DNA of 64,000 bases from Stigmatella ashevillena (lineage in GTDB: Bacteria; Myxococcota; Myxococcia; Myxococcales; Myxococcaceae). Shown in pieces: positions 54,698-62,821 of this stretch; within the stretch, counting starts at the first letter, position 1; each line of letters begins with the position of its first letter. A program made the position numbers and the translations under genes. The DNA lies in assembly GCF_028368975.1 (NCBI RefSeq), contig NZ_JAQNDM010000001.1, forward strand, positions 620,001 to 684,000. The letters are read 5' to 3'. Below the pieces are notes generated by a model. The model saw only the letters and a program-made list of their open reading frames with translations. It searched no databases and was not told the origin of the DNA.

Positions 54698-55363
54698 ATG
54701 GACGCCCCCCTTGCCGCCACGTCACCCGCGCTCGCCCTTCATGACGTGAGCAAGCGCTATGGACGCCACTGGGCCTTGGCGCGCCTCACCTACGCGCTGC
54801 CCGCGCGGCGCTCCTTGCTGCTCACCGGCCACAACGGCTCGGGGAAGACCACCTTGCTGCGGCTGGTGGCCACCGCCCTGGCGCCCACCGCGGGGCGTGT
54901 CGAAGTCCTGGGCCGGGACGCGGTGGCCCACCGAGACGCGGTGCGTCAGGACGTGGCCCTGCTGTCCCACACCAGCTTCCTTTATGAGGACCTCACGGCG
55001 CACCAGAACCTCCTGGTGCTGGCGCGGCTGCTGGGGCTGTCCTCTCCGGCGGATGCGGCGGAGACGCTGCTCACCCGGGTGGGGCTGACCCGGCGGACCC
55101 AGAGCCCGGTACGCCACTTCAGCGCGGGCATGCGCAAGCGCCTGGCCATCGCGCGGCTGCTGATGAAGACGCCCACCCTGGCGCTGCTCGACGAGCCCTT
55201 TGGCGAGCTGGACCCGTCCGGCATCCAGGCCATGGAGGCCCTCATTCGAGAGCTGAAGGCCTCGGGCACCACCGTGGTGCTGGCCACCCACCTCATCGAC
55301 CAGGGCCTGGCCCTGTGCGAGGAGCGCCTGCACCTCCAAGAAGGCCGGGCGGTGCCCGCGTGA
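54698..55363 (+). CDS. ccmA: Haem exporter ATP-binding protein CcmA
   Basis: ATPase of the CcmABCD complex that releases holo-CcmE in system I cytochrome c maturation. The 221-aa product has Walker A GHNGSGKTT, signature HFSAGMRKRLAIAR, Walker B LALLDEPFGELDP and the H-loop ATHL. The ATG lacks an obvious ribosome binding site. The stop overlaps the ccmB GTG (GTGA, 55360-55363). Assignment as CcmA rests mainly on the operon context. Confidence 0.92.
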   Translation: MDAPLAATSPALALHDVSKRYGRHWALARLTYALPARRSLLLTGHNGSGKTTLLRLVATALAPTAGRVEVLGRDAVAHRDAVRQDVALLSHTSFLYEDLTAHQNLLVLARLLGLSSPADAAETLLTRVGLTRRTQSPVRHFSAGMRKRLAIARLLMKTPTLALLDEPFGELDPSGIQAMEALIRELKASGTTVVLATHLIDQGLALCEERLHLQEGRAVPA

Positions 55364-56055
55364 CGCGCCCCGGCCCCATTGGCCTGCTGAGGGCCACCGG
55401 CGTCCTGCTGGGCAAGGACCTGCTCATCGAGTGGCGCACCCGGGCGCGCCTCAACGCCCTCATCTTCTTCGCGCTGGCCACCCTGCTGCTCTTCTCGTTC
55501 GCGCTGGGGCCGGACACCAAGCTGCTGGAGCGCAACGCGGGCGGCTACCTGTGGCTGGCCATCCTCTTCGCCAGCACCCTGGCCCTGGGCGAGTCCTTCC
55601 GGGTGGAGCAGGAAAACGCCTGCCTGGACGGGCTGCGGCTGGCCCCGGCGGATGCCCGGGCCATCTTCCTGTCCAAGGCGCTGGGCAACACCCTGCTCCT
55701 GGTGGTGCTCGGCGGGGTGCTCATCCCCGCCATGGTGGCGCTCTACGGCGTCAAGGTGGTGCTGGGGGCGGGGCCCCTGCTGGGGACCCTGGTGCTCGGG
55801 TGCATGGCGCTTGCCGCCCCGGGGACCGTGTATGCGGCCATCTCTAGCAATGCCCGGGCCAGGGACGTGCTGCTGCCTCTGCTATTGTTCCCGCTCATCG
55901 TCCCGGCCCTGCTGGCCTCGGCCAAGGCGATGATGCTGGTGCTCCAGGGAGATCCAATGAATCAGCTCAACTCATGGTTCGGCCTGCTCACCGGATTCAA
56001 TCTGATCTATTGGGGACTAGGGTTCGCCCTGTTTCCGCGGGTCATCGAGGACTGA
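55360..56055 (+). CDS. ccmB: Haem exporter membrane protein CcmB
   Basis: Membrane subunit of the CcmABCD complex. The 231-aa product has six predicted membrane segments and the CcmB motifs LLGKDLLIEWRTRARLNALI at the N-terminus and FRVEQENACLDGLRLAPADA between segments two and three. The start is GTG 55360 overlapping the ccmA stop. It is followed 3 bases later by ccmC. Confidence 0.95.
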   Translation: MTRPGPIGLLRATGVLLGKDLLIEWRTRARLNALIFFALATLLLFSFALGPDTKLLERNAGGYLWLAILFASTLALGESFRVEQENACLDGLRLAPADARAIFLSKALGNTLLLVVLGGVLIPAMVALYGVKVVLGAGPLLGTLVLGCMALAAPGTVYAAISSNARARDVLLPLLLFPLIVPALLASAKAMMLVLQGDPMNQLNSWFGLLTGFNLIYWGLGFALFPRVIED

Positions 56056-56058
56056 CGC

Positions 56059-56766
56059 ATGGGTAAGTTCTTCCGAATCGCGCTGCCCCCCATCGCCCTG
56101 GGCCTGCTGGTCTGGGGCCACTACAACGGTCTGGCGGTGGCGCCGCCCGACCGCGAGATGGGGGACGTGCAGCGCATCATGTATGCCCACGTGCCCGCGG
56201 TGTGGATCGCCATGGTGGCGCTGACCCTCAACTTCATCTGCTCGGTGACGTACCTCTTCAAGCCCAGCTGGAAGACGGACGCGCTGGCGGAGGCCTCCGC
56301 CGAGGTGGGCCTGCTGTTCGGCGCGGTGGGCGTGCTGCTGGGCGCCATCTGGGGACGGCCCACCTGGGGCGTGTACTGGACGTGGGATCCGCGCCTGACG
56401 ACCGCCGCCATCTTGCTGGTGGCCTACATGGGCTACATGGCCCTGCGCCGCTTCGTGGAGGACGCGGAGAAGCGCGCGGTGTGGAGCGCCGTGGTGGGCA
56501 TCATCGCCGCGGTGGACCTGCCCATCATCTGGTTCTCGGTGAAGTGGTGGCGAAGCCTGCACCAGGTGCAGTCCAGCCCCAAGACGGTGGACCCGGCCAT
56601 GGTGTTTCCGCTGCGCATCAGCGCCTTTGCCTTCCTGGCCTTCATGATCGTCTTCCTCATCTACCGCTACCGCATCGCCCTGCACGAGCGGCAGGCGGAG
56701 GTGGCCCTCCCCGACGCCCTGCCCACGGATGATCCGGCCTCGCGCCGCAGCGCGGGGGTGGCATGA
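56059..56766 (+). CDS. ccmC: Cytochrome c biogenesis protein CcmC
   Basis: Haem-handling membrane protein that loads haem onto CcmE. The 235-aa product has six membrane segments. The tryptophan-rich WWD domain reads WGRPTWGVYWTWDPRLTTA. Conserved haem-ligand histidines are present in RIMYAHVPAVW and in RSLHQVQSS on the two flanking periplasmic loops. The stop overlaps the ccmD start (ATGA at 56763-56766). Confidence 0.95.
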   Translation: MGKFFRIALPPIALGLLVWGHYNGLAVAPPDREMGDVQRIMYAHVPAVWIAMVALTLNFICSVTYLFKPSWKTDALAEASAEVGLLFGAVGVLLGAIWGRPTWGVYWTWDPRLTTAAILLVAYMGYMALRRFVEDAEKRAVWSAVVGIIAAVDLPIIWFSVKWWRSLHQVQSSPKTVDPAMVFPLRISAFAFLAFMIVFLIYRYRIALHERQAEVALPDALPTDDPASRRSAGVA

Positions 56767-56951
56767 TGCTCTCCGTCTCGTCATTGATGGTGCTGGCCCA
56801 GGCAGCCGCGGGCCAGGTGGGCAGCGGCCGCATCCAGGGCGGCTGGGGCTATGTGTGGGTAAGCTACGGCATCACCTGGGGCGCGCTGGCCCTGTATTCG
56901 TTGTCCCTGTGGCTGCGGCGTCCTCAAGCCACGCCAGGTCCGAAGGAGTGA
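56763..56951 (+). CDS. ccmD: CcmD-like small membrane protein
   Basis: A 62-aa protein with one membrane segment (WGYVWVSYGITWGALALYSL) followed by a short basic cytoplasmic end (LWLRRPQ). This is the size, topology and position of CcmD, which stabilises CcmE in the CcmABCD complex. Sequence conservation of CcmD is generally low, so the call rests on position and topology. Confidence 0.8.
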   Translation: MMLSVSSLMVLAQAAAGQVGSGRIQGGWGYVWVSYGITWGALALYSLSLWLRRPQATPGPKE

Positions 56952-56958
56952 ATGAGCC

Positions 56959-57447
56959 ATGACGCCCCTTGTCCGTAACCGACTCATCGCCGTGGCGGCC
57001 CTGCTGGTAGCAGGCGCCGGATTGGCCTTTGTGGCCTTCGGCAACATTGGCGAGAACCTCGTCTACTACTGGAGCCCCGCCGAAATGGTGAGCCAGGGCG
57101 AGCGCGCCTATGGCCCCACCATCCGCCTGGGCGGCGTGGTGAAACCCGGCAGCATCGAGTGGAACGAGGCGCACACCACGTTGCAGTTCCGCGTGGCGAG
57201 CGACCACACCCCGGAGTCCGTCAGCGTGCTGGTGCGCTCCACCGAGGTGCCGCCGCAGATGTTCCGCGCGGGCATCGGCGTGGTGGTGGAGGGCACCTAT
57301 GACGCCTCCCAGGTGTTCAGCTCCAACCGGCTGATGGTGAACCACTCCAACGAATACCGCCCGCCCAAGCCGGGTGAAGAGCCCCGCAAGTGGCAGGAGA
57401 CCGTCGAGGGCTCCACCACCGCGTCGGCGGCCACGGGGGCGCAGTGA
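56959..57447 (+). CDS. ccmE: Haem chaperone CcmE
   Basis: Periplasmic, membrane-anchored haem carrier. The 162-aa product has an N-terminal anchor (LIAVAALLVAGAGLAFVAFG) and an OB-fold domain with YYWSPAEMV and IRLGGVVKPGSIEW. The haem-binding signature is NHSNEYRPP, where the His-x3-Tyr spacing of classical HDEKY-type CcmE is kept. Its stop overlaps the ccmF GTG. Confidence 0.94.
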   Translation: MTPLVRNRLIAVAALLVAGAGLAFVAFGNIGENLVYYWSPAEMVSQGERAYGPTIRLGGVVKPGSIEWNEAHTTLQFRVASDHTPESVSVLVRSTEVPPQMFRAGIGVVVEGTYDASQVFSSNRLMVNHSNEYRPPKPGEEPRKWQETVEGSTTASAATGAQ

Positions 57448-59471
57448 CTGGGACTCTGGGAAATGCGCTGGTGCTCGGAGCGCTGGTGTGCGCGGCGTTC
57501 GGGGCGTTGGTGGGGCTGACGAGCGGGCTGCGCCGCAGCGAGGCGGGCTTCCCCTGGGTGATGCGCGCCGTGGTGGGCTTCTTCGCCTGCATGGCCGCCG
57601 CGAACCTCAGCATGGTGTACGCGCTCGTCACCGATGACTTCAGCATCCAGTACGTGACGCAGGTGGGCAGCCGCGCCACGCCGCTGCTCTTCAAGATCGT
57701 CTCGCTGTGGAGCGCGCTCGAGGGTTCCATCCTCTTCTGGGGCCTCATCATGGGCTCCTTCGTGCTGGCGTTCGCGCTGGCGCACCGCCACGAGCACCAG
57801 CGCTACATGTCGCTGGCGCTGGGCACCATGCTCGCGGTGGGCGTCTTCTTCGCCTTCCTCATCGCGGGCCCCGCCAACCCCTGGGGCGCCGTGTCCCCGG
57901 TGCCCGCGGATGGGCCCGGGCCCAACCCGCTCCTCCAGAACCACATCCTCATGGTCATCCACCCCCCCATGCTCTACCTGGGCTACGTGGGGATGACGGT
58001 GCCCTTCGGCGTGGCCGTGGCGGCGCTCTTGCGCGGAGAGATTGGCGACGCGTGGATGGCGCCCCTGCGGCGCTGGACGCTGCTGGCGTGGATGTTCCTG
58101 TCCATTGGCATCATCCTCGGCTCGTGGTGGGCCTACGCGGTGCTGGGCTGGGGCGGCTACTGGGCGTGGGATCCGGTGGAGAACGCCTCGTTCCTGCCGT
58201 GGCTGACGGCGACCGCCTTCATCCACTCCACCATGGTCCAGGAGCGCAAGCAGATGCTGCGGCTGTGGACCATGAGCCTGGCCCTGGCCAGCTTCATCCT
58301 CACCATCCTGGGCACGTTCATGACGCGCTCGGGCATCTTCAACTCGGTGCACTCCTTCACCCAGTCGGACATCGGCCCCACCTTCCTGGTGTTCATCGCC
58401 GTGCTGCTGGTGTTCTCCATCATCCTGCTGGCCACGCGCGGACACCTGCTGGTGGCCCAGGGGCGCATCACCTCCTGGATGTCCCGGGAGACGACCATCC
58501 TGGTGAACAACCTGGTCTTCGTCGCCATCACCTTCACGGTGCTCCTGGGCACGGTGTACCCGCTCATCTCGGAGGCGGTGCGCGGGGTGCGGGTGAGCGT
58601 GGGCGAGCCGTACTTCAACAAGATGGCGGTCCCGGGCGGCGTCGCCGTGCTCTTCCTCATGGGCGTGGGCCCGATGCTGCCCTGGGGCACACCGGACAAG
58701 GCGGCGGTGCGGCGGCAGTTCCTCATCCCCGCGGGGGTGGGCCTCGTCGTGACGGCGCTCTGCTACGGCATGGGCCTGCGCGGGGTATACCCGCTGCTCA
58801 CCTTCGGGCTTGCGGGCTTCGTCACCGTCATCACCCTGCGGGAGCTGGTGGCGCCGGTGCGCGTGCGCATGACCGAGCGCAAGGAAGGGCTGTTCACCGC
58901 CGTGGTGCAGAGCGCCACCAAGGCCCGCCGGCGCTTCGGCGGCTACGTGGTGCACCTGGGCATCGTGCTCATCATCGTCGCGGTGGCGGCCTCGTCCGCG
59001 TATGTGCAGCACACCTCCGGCACGCTGAAGCTGGGCGAGACGATGACGCTGGGGGGCTACCAGATGAAGTTCCTGGGCATGACGAGCGGCCAGGAGCCCC
59101 ACCGGGCCTTCACCGCGGCGCGCGTGGAGGTGACGACGCCGGGCGGCAAGGTGGAGGAGTTCCTGCCGCGGATGAACTACTACGAGCGCAGCACGGACCC
59201 GGTGGGCACGCCCGCGGTGCGGGAGTCTCCGAAGGAGGACCTGTATCTGTCGCTCATGGCCTACTCGCAAGAGGCGAGCACGGCGAGCCTCAACGTCTGG
59301 GTCTTCCCGCTGGTGGGGTGGATCTGGTGGAGCATCCCCATCCTGGTGCTGGGCTCGCTGATTGCCATGTGGCCCTCGCGGCGGCGCGTGGCGGTGGCCG
59401 CGGGCGCGCAGGCCCCGGCGGGCGCGGCGCCCCCGGTGGCAGGCGGTGACATGAACCGGGGCGCGGCATGA
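57444..59471 (+). CDS. ccmF: Cytochrome c haem lyase subunit CcmF
   Basis: Large membrane component of the haem lyase that attaches haem to apocytochromes. The 675-aa product has about fifteen membrane segments. The WWD domain reads GWGGYWAWDPVENASFLPW, and conserved histidines are in QNHILMVIHPPMLYLGY and SVHSFTQSD. The start is GTG 57444 overlapping the ccmE stop. The stop overlaps the ccmG ATG (59468-59471). Confidence 0.96.
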   Translation: MTGTLGNALVLGALVCAAFGALVGLTSGLRRSEAGFPWVMRAVVGFFACMAAANLSMVYALVTDDFSIQYVTQVGSRATPLLFKIVSLWSALEGSILFWGLIMGSFVLAFALAHRHEHQRYMSLALGTMLAVGVFFAFLIAGPANPWGAVSPVPADGPGPNPLLQNHILMVIHPPMLYLGYVGMTVPFGVAVAALLRGEIGDAWMAPLRRWTLLAWMFLSIGIILGSWWAYAVLGWGGYWAWDPVENASFLPWLTATAFIHSTMVQERKQMLRLWTMSLALASFILTILGTFMTRSGIFNSVHSFTQSDIGPTFLVFIAVLLVFSIILLATRGHLLVAQGRITSWMSRETTILVNNLVFVAITFTVLLGTVYPLISEAVRGVRVSVGEPYFNKMAVPGGVAVLFLMGVGPMLPWGTPDKAAVRRQFLIPAGVGLVVTALCYGMGLRGVYPLLTFGLAGFVTVITLRELVAPVRVRMTERKEGLFTAVVQSATKARRRFGGYVVHLGIVLIIVAVAASSAYVQHTSGTLKLGETMTLGGYQMKFLGMTSGQEPHRAFTAARVEVTTPGGKVEEFLPRMNYYERSTDPVGTPAVRESPKEDLYLSLMAYSQEASTASLNVWVFPLVGWIWWSIPILVLGSLIAMWPSRRRVAVAAGAQAPAGAAPPVAGGDMNRGAA

Positions 59472-60022
59472 AAGCGAAGTCATGGGGCATCACGATCTCG
59501 GCGATCTTCCTGTGCGGCTCCCTGCTCTACGTGCTGCTCCAGGGCTTCGGGCGGGATCCGCGTGAGGTGCCCTTCATGCTCTCGGGCAAGCCCGCCACGG
59601 GCTTCACCCTGCGCGCGATGGACACGGGCGAGCCGGTCAGCCTGGAGAAGCTGAAGGGCAAGCCGGTGGTCATCAACTTCTGGGCCTCCTGGTGCGGCCC
59701 CTGCCGGTACGAGCACCCGGTCATCGAGTGGGGCCACCGCGAGTACGGCGAGCAGGTCCAGTTCCTGGGCATCGTCTTCGAGGACACCGAGAACAACGCG
59801 AGGCAATTCCTGCGGCAGCTCGGCAGCAGCTTTCCCCAACTGGTGGATCCGCGCTCGCGCGTGGCGGTGGACTACGGGGTGGCCGGCGTCCCGGAGACGT
59901 ACTTCATCGACGCCCAGGGCATCATCCAGGGCAAGCACGTCGGACCGATTGATCCCCAGTCGCTCACCACCCGCATTCGCGCACTGAGCGGCGGGCCTTC
60001 GGCGGCGGCAACGCGTCCCTGA
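59468..60022 (+). CDS. ccmG: Thiol:disulphide oxidoreductase CcmG/DsbE
   Basis: Membrane-anchored thioredoxin-like protein that keeps apocytochrome cysteines reduced. The 184-aa product has an N-terminal anchor (ITISAIFLCGSLLYVLLQGF) and the active site WASWCGPCRYE. The CcmG-type GIVFEDTENNARQF, then GVAGVPETYFIDAQG, includes the cis-proline. It is coupled to ccmF by a 4-base overlap. Confidence 0.95.
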   Translation: MKAKSWGITISAIFLCGSLLYVLLQGFGRDPREVPFMLSGKPATGFTLRAMDTGEPVSLEKLKGKPVVINFWASWCGPCRYEHPVIEWGHREYGEQVQFLGIVFEDTENNARQFLRQLGSSFPQLVDPRSRVAVDYGVAGVPETYFIDAQGIIQGKHVGPIDPQSLTTRIRALSGGPSAAATRP

Positions 60023-60079
60023 CCTCGAGCGGGAAGCCCGTGCTCTCTTCCCGGAGCGCGGCGCGGAGGAGCCCACGTC

Positions 60080-61219
60080 ATGCATCGGTGTCCGGAGTGC
60101 GGCAAGGTCGCGGCGGAGCCGAAGCTGCGCTACTGCGAGAAGTGCGGCGCGCGGATGCCCGAGTACAAGACGCCCACGGCCGCCGTGGTGTCCGAGAACG
60201 AGCGCACGGAGGTCGGCCCGACCCGGCCGCCCTACACCGGGCCGAAGTGGCTGGAGCACGTACCGGGGCACTCGCCCAGCGTGCTGGGGGTGATTCTCCT
60301 GATGGCGGCCCTGGGGCTGTCCATCCTCCCCGCGCTGGCGGGCCTGGGGCCGTTCTGGTCCTTCGTGATGTTGATGGGCGGCGTCCTCGTCATGGCTCGG
60401 GAGCTGCGCGCCACCGGCGAAGAGTCCCCGCTGATCGCCTGGATTCCCGCCTCGTTCCATCCGCCGTACGTGCCGGCCCTTTACACGGCGCTGGCGGTGG
60501 CCTTCGTGCTGCCGCTGCTGGAGCTCAGCCCGCTGCCGCTGCTGTGGATGGGCGGCACGGCCCTGCTGGTCCGCGACCAGTGGGACAAGGCGTTCGCGGG
60601 ACCGGACGGCTACGCCGAGCTCTTCGATCCCCGTGCGCTGACGCGAGGGCCGCGGCTGCTGGCGCTCGTGGGGGTCGGCGTGTGCGTGCTGGCCCTCTTC
60701 TTCACCTGGGTGCCCGCGCCCCGGAAACCCGTCTCCTACCTGGGCCCTCCGTCCTATGGCCCGCTGCGCGCACAGAACGTGCCCCGCCCCACCACGGACG
60801 TGGTGTACGAGGGCATGGGCCAGGTGGCCTTGGGCGGCTACAGCCTCCCGGTGGCGCCCACCGTGGAAGTCGCCCTGCTGGGGCTCCTGGTGCTGCTGAT
60901 GCTGCGGCCCGAGGTGGATCGGCCCGAGTGGGTGCGCTTTATCCCGGCGGGAGTGACGGTGATTGCCCTGACCTGGGCGCTGGTGAACCTGCGCCTGGAG
61001 GTGGGGCCCATCGCGTTCCTGGTGGGGGTGGTGCCCCTGGGCATCGTCGCGGTGTTCCAAGCGCTGGGACGCGAGGAGTTCGTCCCGCAGCTGCCCGAGG
61101 ACCGGTACGCGAGCGAGGAAGCAAGCGAGGAGGAAGGCATGTATGAGCCCACGGAGCAGAGCTGGCCCGCGGACTCCACCGACGACATCACGGCCCGGGA
61201 CGAAGACCAGCCAGGCTGA
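60080..61219 (+). CDS. Zinc-ribbon multi-pass membrane protein inserted in the ccm operon
   Basis: The 379-aa product begins with a zinc ribbon (CPECGK then CEKCGA, cysteines within residues 4-22). A disordered linker and about eight membrane segments follow (VLGVILLMAALGLSILPAL, LIAWIPASFHPPYVPALYTA and others). It ends in an acidic tail (EEASEEEGMYEPTEQSWPAD). It belongs to no known Ccm family. It lies 57 bases after ccmG and 115 bases before ccmH, so it is very likely cotranscribed with both. A role in haem or thiol handling is possible but only suggested by location. Confidence 0.7.
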   Translation: MHRCPECGKVAAEPKLRYCEKCGARMPEYKTPTAAVVSENERTEVGPTRPPYTGPKWLEHVPGHSPSVLGVILLMAALGLSILPALAGLGPFWSFVMLMGGVLVMARELRATGEESPLIAWIPASFHPPYVPALYTALAVAFVLPLLELSPLPLLWMGGTALLVRDQWDKAFAGPDGYAELFDPRALTRGPRLLALVGVGVCVLALFFTWVPAPRKPVSYLGPPSYGPLRAQNVPRPTTDVVYEGMGQVALGGYSLPVAPTVEVALLGLLVLLMLRPEVDRPEWVRFIPAGVTVIALTWALVNLRLEVGPIAFLVGVVPLGIVAVFQALGREEFVPQLPEDRYASEEASEEEGMYEPTEQSWPADSTDDITARDEDQPG

Positions 61220-61334
61220 GAAGCTCCCTGCCCCTCCTGCCGGCAACCGGGCCGGGAACACGAGGCCCCCAGGGAAGGTTTCGCTGTGCAACACTGTGCC
61301 TTGGCGCTAGGTAGACGGCGCCCGGGTACCCCGC

Positions 61335-61838
61335 ATGACCGCCACCCTCCTTTCGCTGACCCTCATCGCCGGACTTGCCACCGGCCAGTTCGCTCCCCAG
61401 CAGGCCGGCAGTGCCCCCCTCGAGGCGGCGCTGGAAACCCGCGTGCAGAAGCTCGGCAAGGAGCTGCGCTGCCCCATGTGCCAGGGGCTCTCCATCGCGG
61501 ACAGCTCCTCCTCGGCGGCGCGCGCGCAGCTCGACAAGGTGCGTGAGCTCGTCGCCGAGGGACGCTCGGACCAGGAGGTGCGCGACTTCTTCGTGGCGCG
61601 CTACGGGGAGTGGGCGCTGCTGGAACCCAAGGCGGAGGGCTTCAACTGGCTGGTGTGGTTGGGCCCGCTGCTGCTCATCGTGGGCGGCCTCTTCGTCATC
61701 CTGAGACAGGTCAAAGGGCCCGCCACCGCCGCGGACACCGGCGCCGCCCCTGCCCCTGCCCCCGACGCTCCGGCAACGACGGCTGCCGAAGCGGAGGATC
61801 CCTACCTGCAGGCCGTCCGCCGGGAGATGGAGCGATGA
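61335..61838 (+). CDS. ccmH: Cytochrome c maturation protein CcmH (CycL type)
   Basis: Membrane-anchored thiol oxidoreductase that presents reduced apocytochrome to the haem lyase. The 167-aa product has a signal-like N-terminus, the conserved ELRCPMCQGLSIADS (RCXXC active site), and VRDFFVARYGEWALLEP. A C-terminal membrane segment (WLVWLGPLLLIVGGLFVIL) and a Pro/Ala-rich tail follow. The stop overlaps the ccmI ATG (61835-61838). Confidence 0.94.
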   Translation: MTATLLSLTLIAGLATGQFAPQQAGSAPLEAALETRVQKLGKELRCPMCQGLSIADSSSSAARAQLDKVRELVAEGRSDQEVRDFFVARYGEWALLEPKAEGFNWLVWLGPLLLIVGGLFVILRQVKGPATAADTGAAPAPAPDAPATTAAEAEDPYLQAVRREMER

Positions 61839-62806
61839 CACCTCAGACAACCAACTGGTGGCCGGGCATCATCGCGCTGGGCCTGTCGCTGCTCTGTGGA
61901 CTCACCTACCTGCTGCTCCAGCGCAACAAGGCAGGCGGAGCCGCGCCCGAGCCGCAGCGGGACGGCAAGCAGGACGATCTCGACCGGCGGGCCCAATCGC
62001 TCATCGAGCAGCTCAAGGAGCTGGTGGCGGAGAAGCACAACCTGGCGCCCGAGCAGTTCACCGCGGAGAAGGCCCGGCTGGAGCGCGAGGCCGCGGCCGC
62101 CCTGCGCGCCCGGGACGAGTACCGCCAGAGCAAGAGCAGCCCTTCGGGGGCCCCCAGCGCGACGCAGTCGGCACCCGCCACGGCAGTGGTGGCCACGGGT
62201 TTCTCCAGCCGGAATCCCCAACTCGTGGGCGCCCTCTGGGGCGCCGGCATCGTCGTCTTCTTCGGAGGCCTGGGCTACCTGCTTGTCTCCGAGCAGCGCC
62301 CGCGGGACGACGGCATGGAGGCCACGGGACGGTTGCCTCCGGGCGACACGGCGCCCCCGCAGCCTTCGGAGATGGGGGAAGAAGATCAGGTGCTCGCCGA
62401 CGCGCAGGAGCGCCTGCGCGCCAACCCGAACGATCTGGAGTCCTCCTCGCTGGTGGCCCACGAGTTCATCCGGCGCCAGCGGTCCGAGGAGGCCGAGCGC
62501 CTCACGAACCAGGCGCTCGCCATCGATCCGTTCCACGTCGAGTCGCGGGTTCACCGGGGGGTCCTGAGGGCCATCCGGGGAGACGCCGAGGGCGCCGAAG
62601 CGGAGCTGTTGGTGCTGGCGGACACCTACCCAGGCGCGCAGGAGGCCCTGCTCTTCCTGGGCTTCATCTCGATGCAGTCGGGCAGCAAGACCAAGGCGCT
62701 GGACTACTTCGAGCGCTTCTCGGTGGAGGTGCCGCGCAACATGCAGCCGCCCCAACTGGACGCAGCCATCGCACAGCTCCGCCAGGAAGTCGGCCCCCGA
62801 CCCTGA
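61835..62806 (+). CDS. ccmI: CcmI-like TPR protein
   Basis: The 323-aa product has two membrane segments (WPGIIALGLSLLCGLTYLLL and ALWGAGIVVFFGGLGYLLV) separated by a charged coiled segment. A periplasmic tetratricopeptide region follows (LRANPNDLESSSLVAHEFIR, then ALAIDPFHVESRVHRGVL). This is the layout of CcmI, the apocytochrome-binding subunit. The last gene of the operon, it ends inside a palindrome shared with the convergent kinase-like gene. Confidence 0.88.
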   Translation: MTPQTTNWWPGIIALGLSLLCGLTYLLLQRNKAGGAAPEPQRDGKQDDLDRRAQSLIEQLKELVAEKHNLAPEQFTAEKARLEREAAAALRARDEYRQSKSSPSGAPSATQSAPATAVVATGFSSRNPQLVGALWGAGIVVFFGGLGYLLVSEQRPRDDGMEATGRLPPGDTAPPQPSEMGEEDQVLADAQERLRANPNDLESSSLVAHEFIRRQRSEEAERLTNQALAIDPFHVESRVHRGVLRAIRGDAEGAEAELLVLADTYPGAQEALLFLGFISMQSGSKTKALDYFERFSVEVPRNMQPPQLDAAIAQLRQEVGPRP

Positions 62807-62821
62807 GCCCTTGGCTCAGGG
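62801..62821. terminator. Bidirectional hairpin containing both convergent stop codons
   Basis: A perfect 9-bp palindromic stem (arms 62801-62809 and 62813-62821, loop of 3) lies where ccmI (+) and the kinase-like gene (-) converge. The TGA of ccmI (62804-62806) lies in one arm and the TGA of the other gene (62816-62818) lies in the other. No T tract follows, so it may act as a weak bidirectional terminator. Confidence 0.5.

Noticed and set aside
57297-61294. Long minus-strand open frames opposite ccmF to ccmG
   Set aside because: The plus strand holds a coherent ccm operon with overlapping starts and stops. The opposite frames lack ribosome binding sites and recognisable domains.
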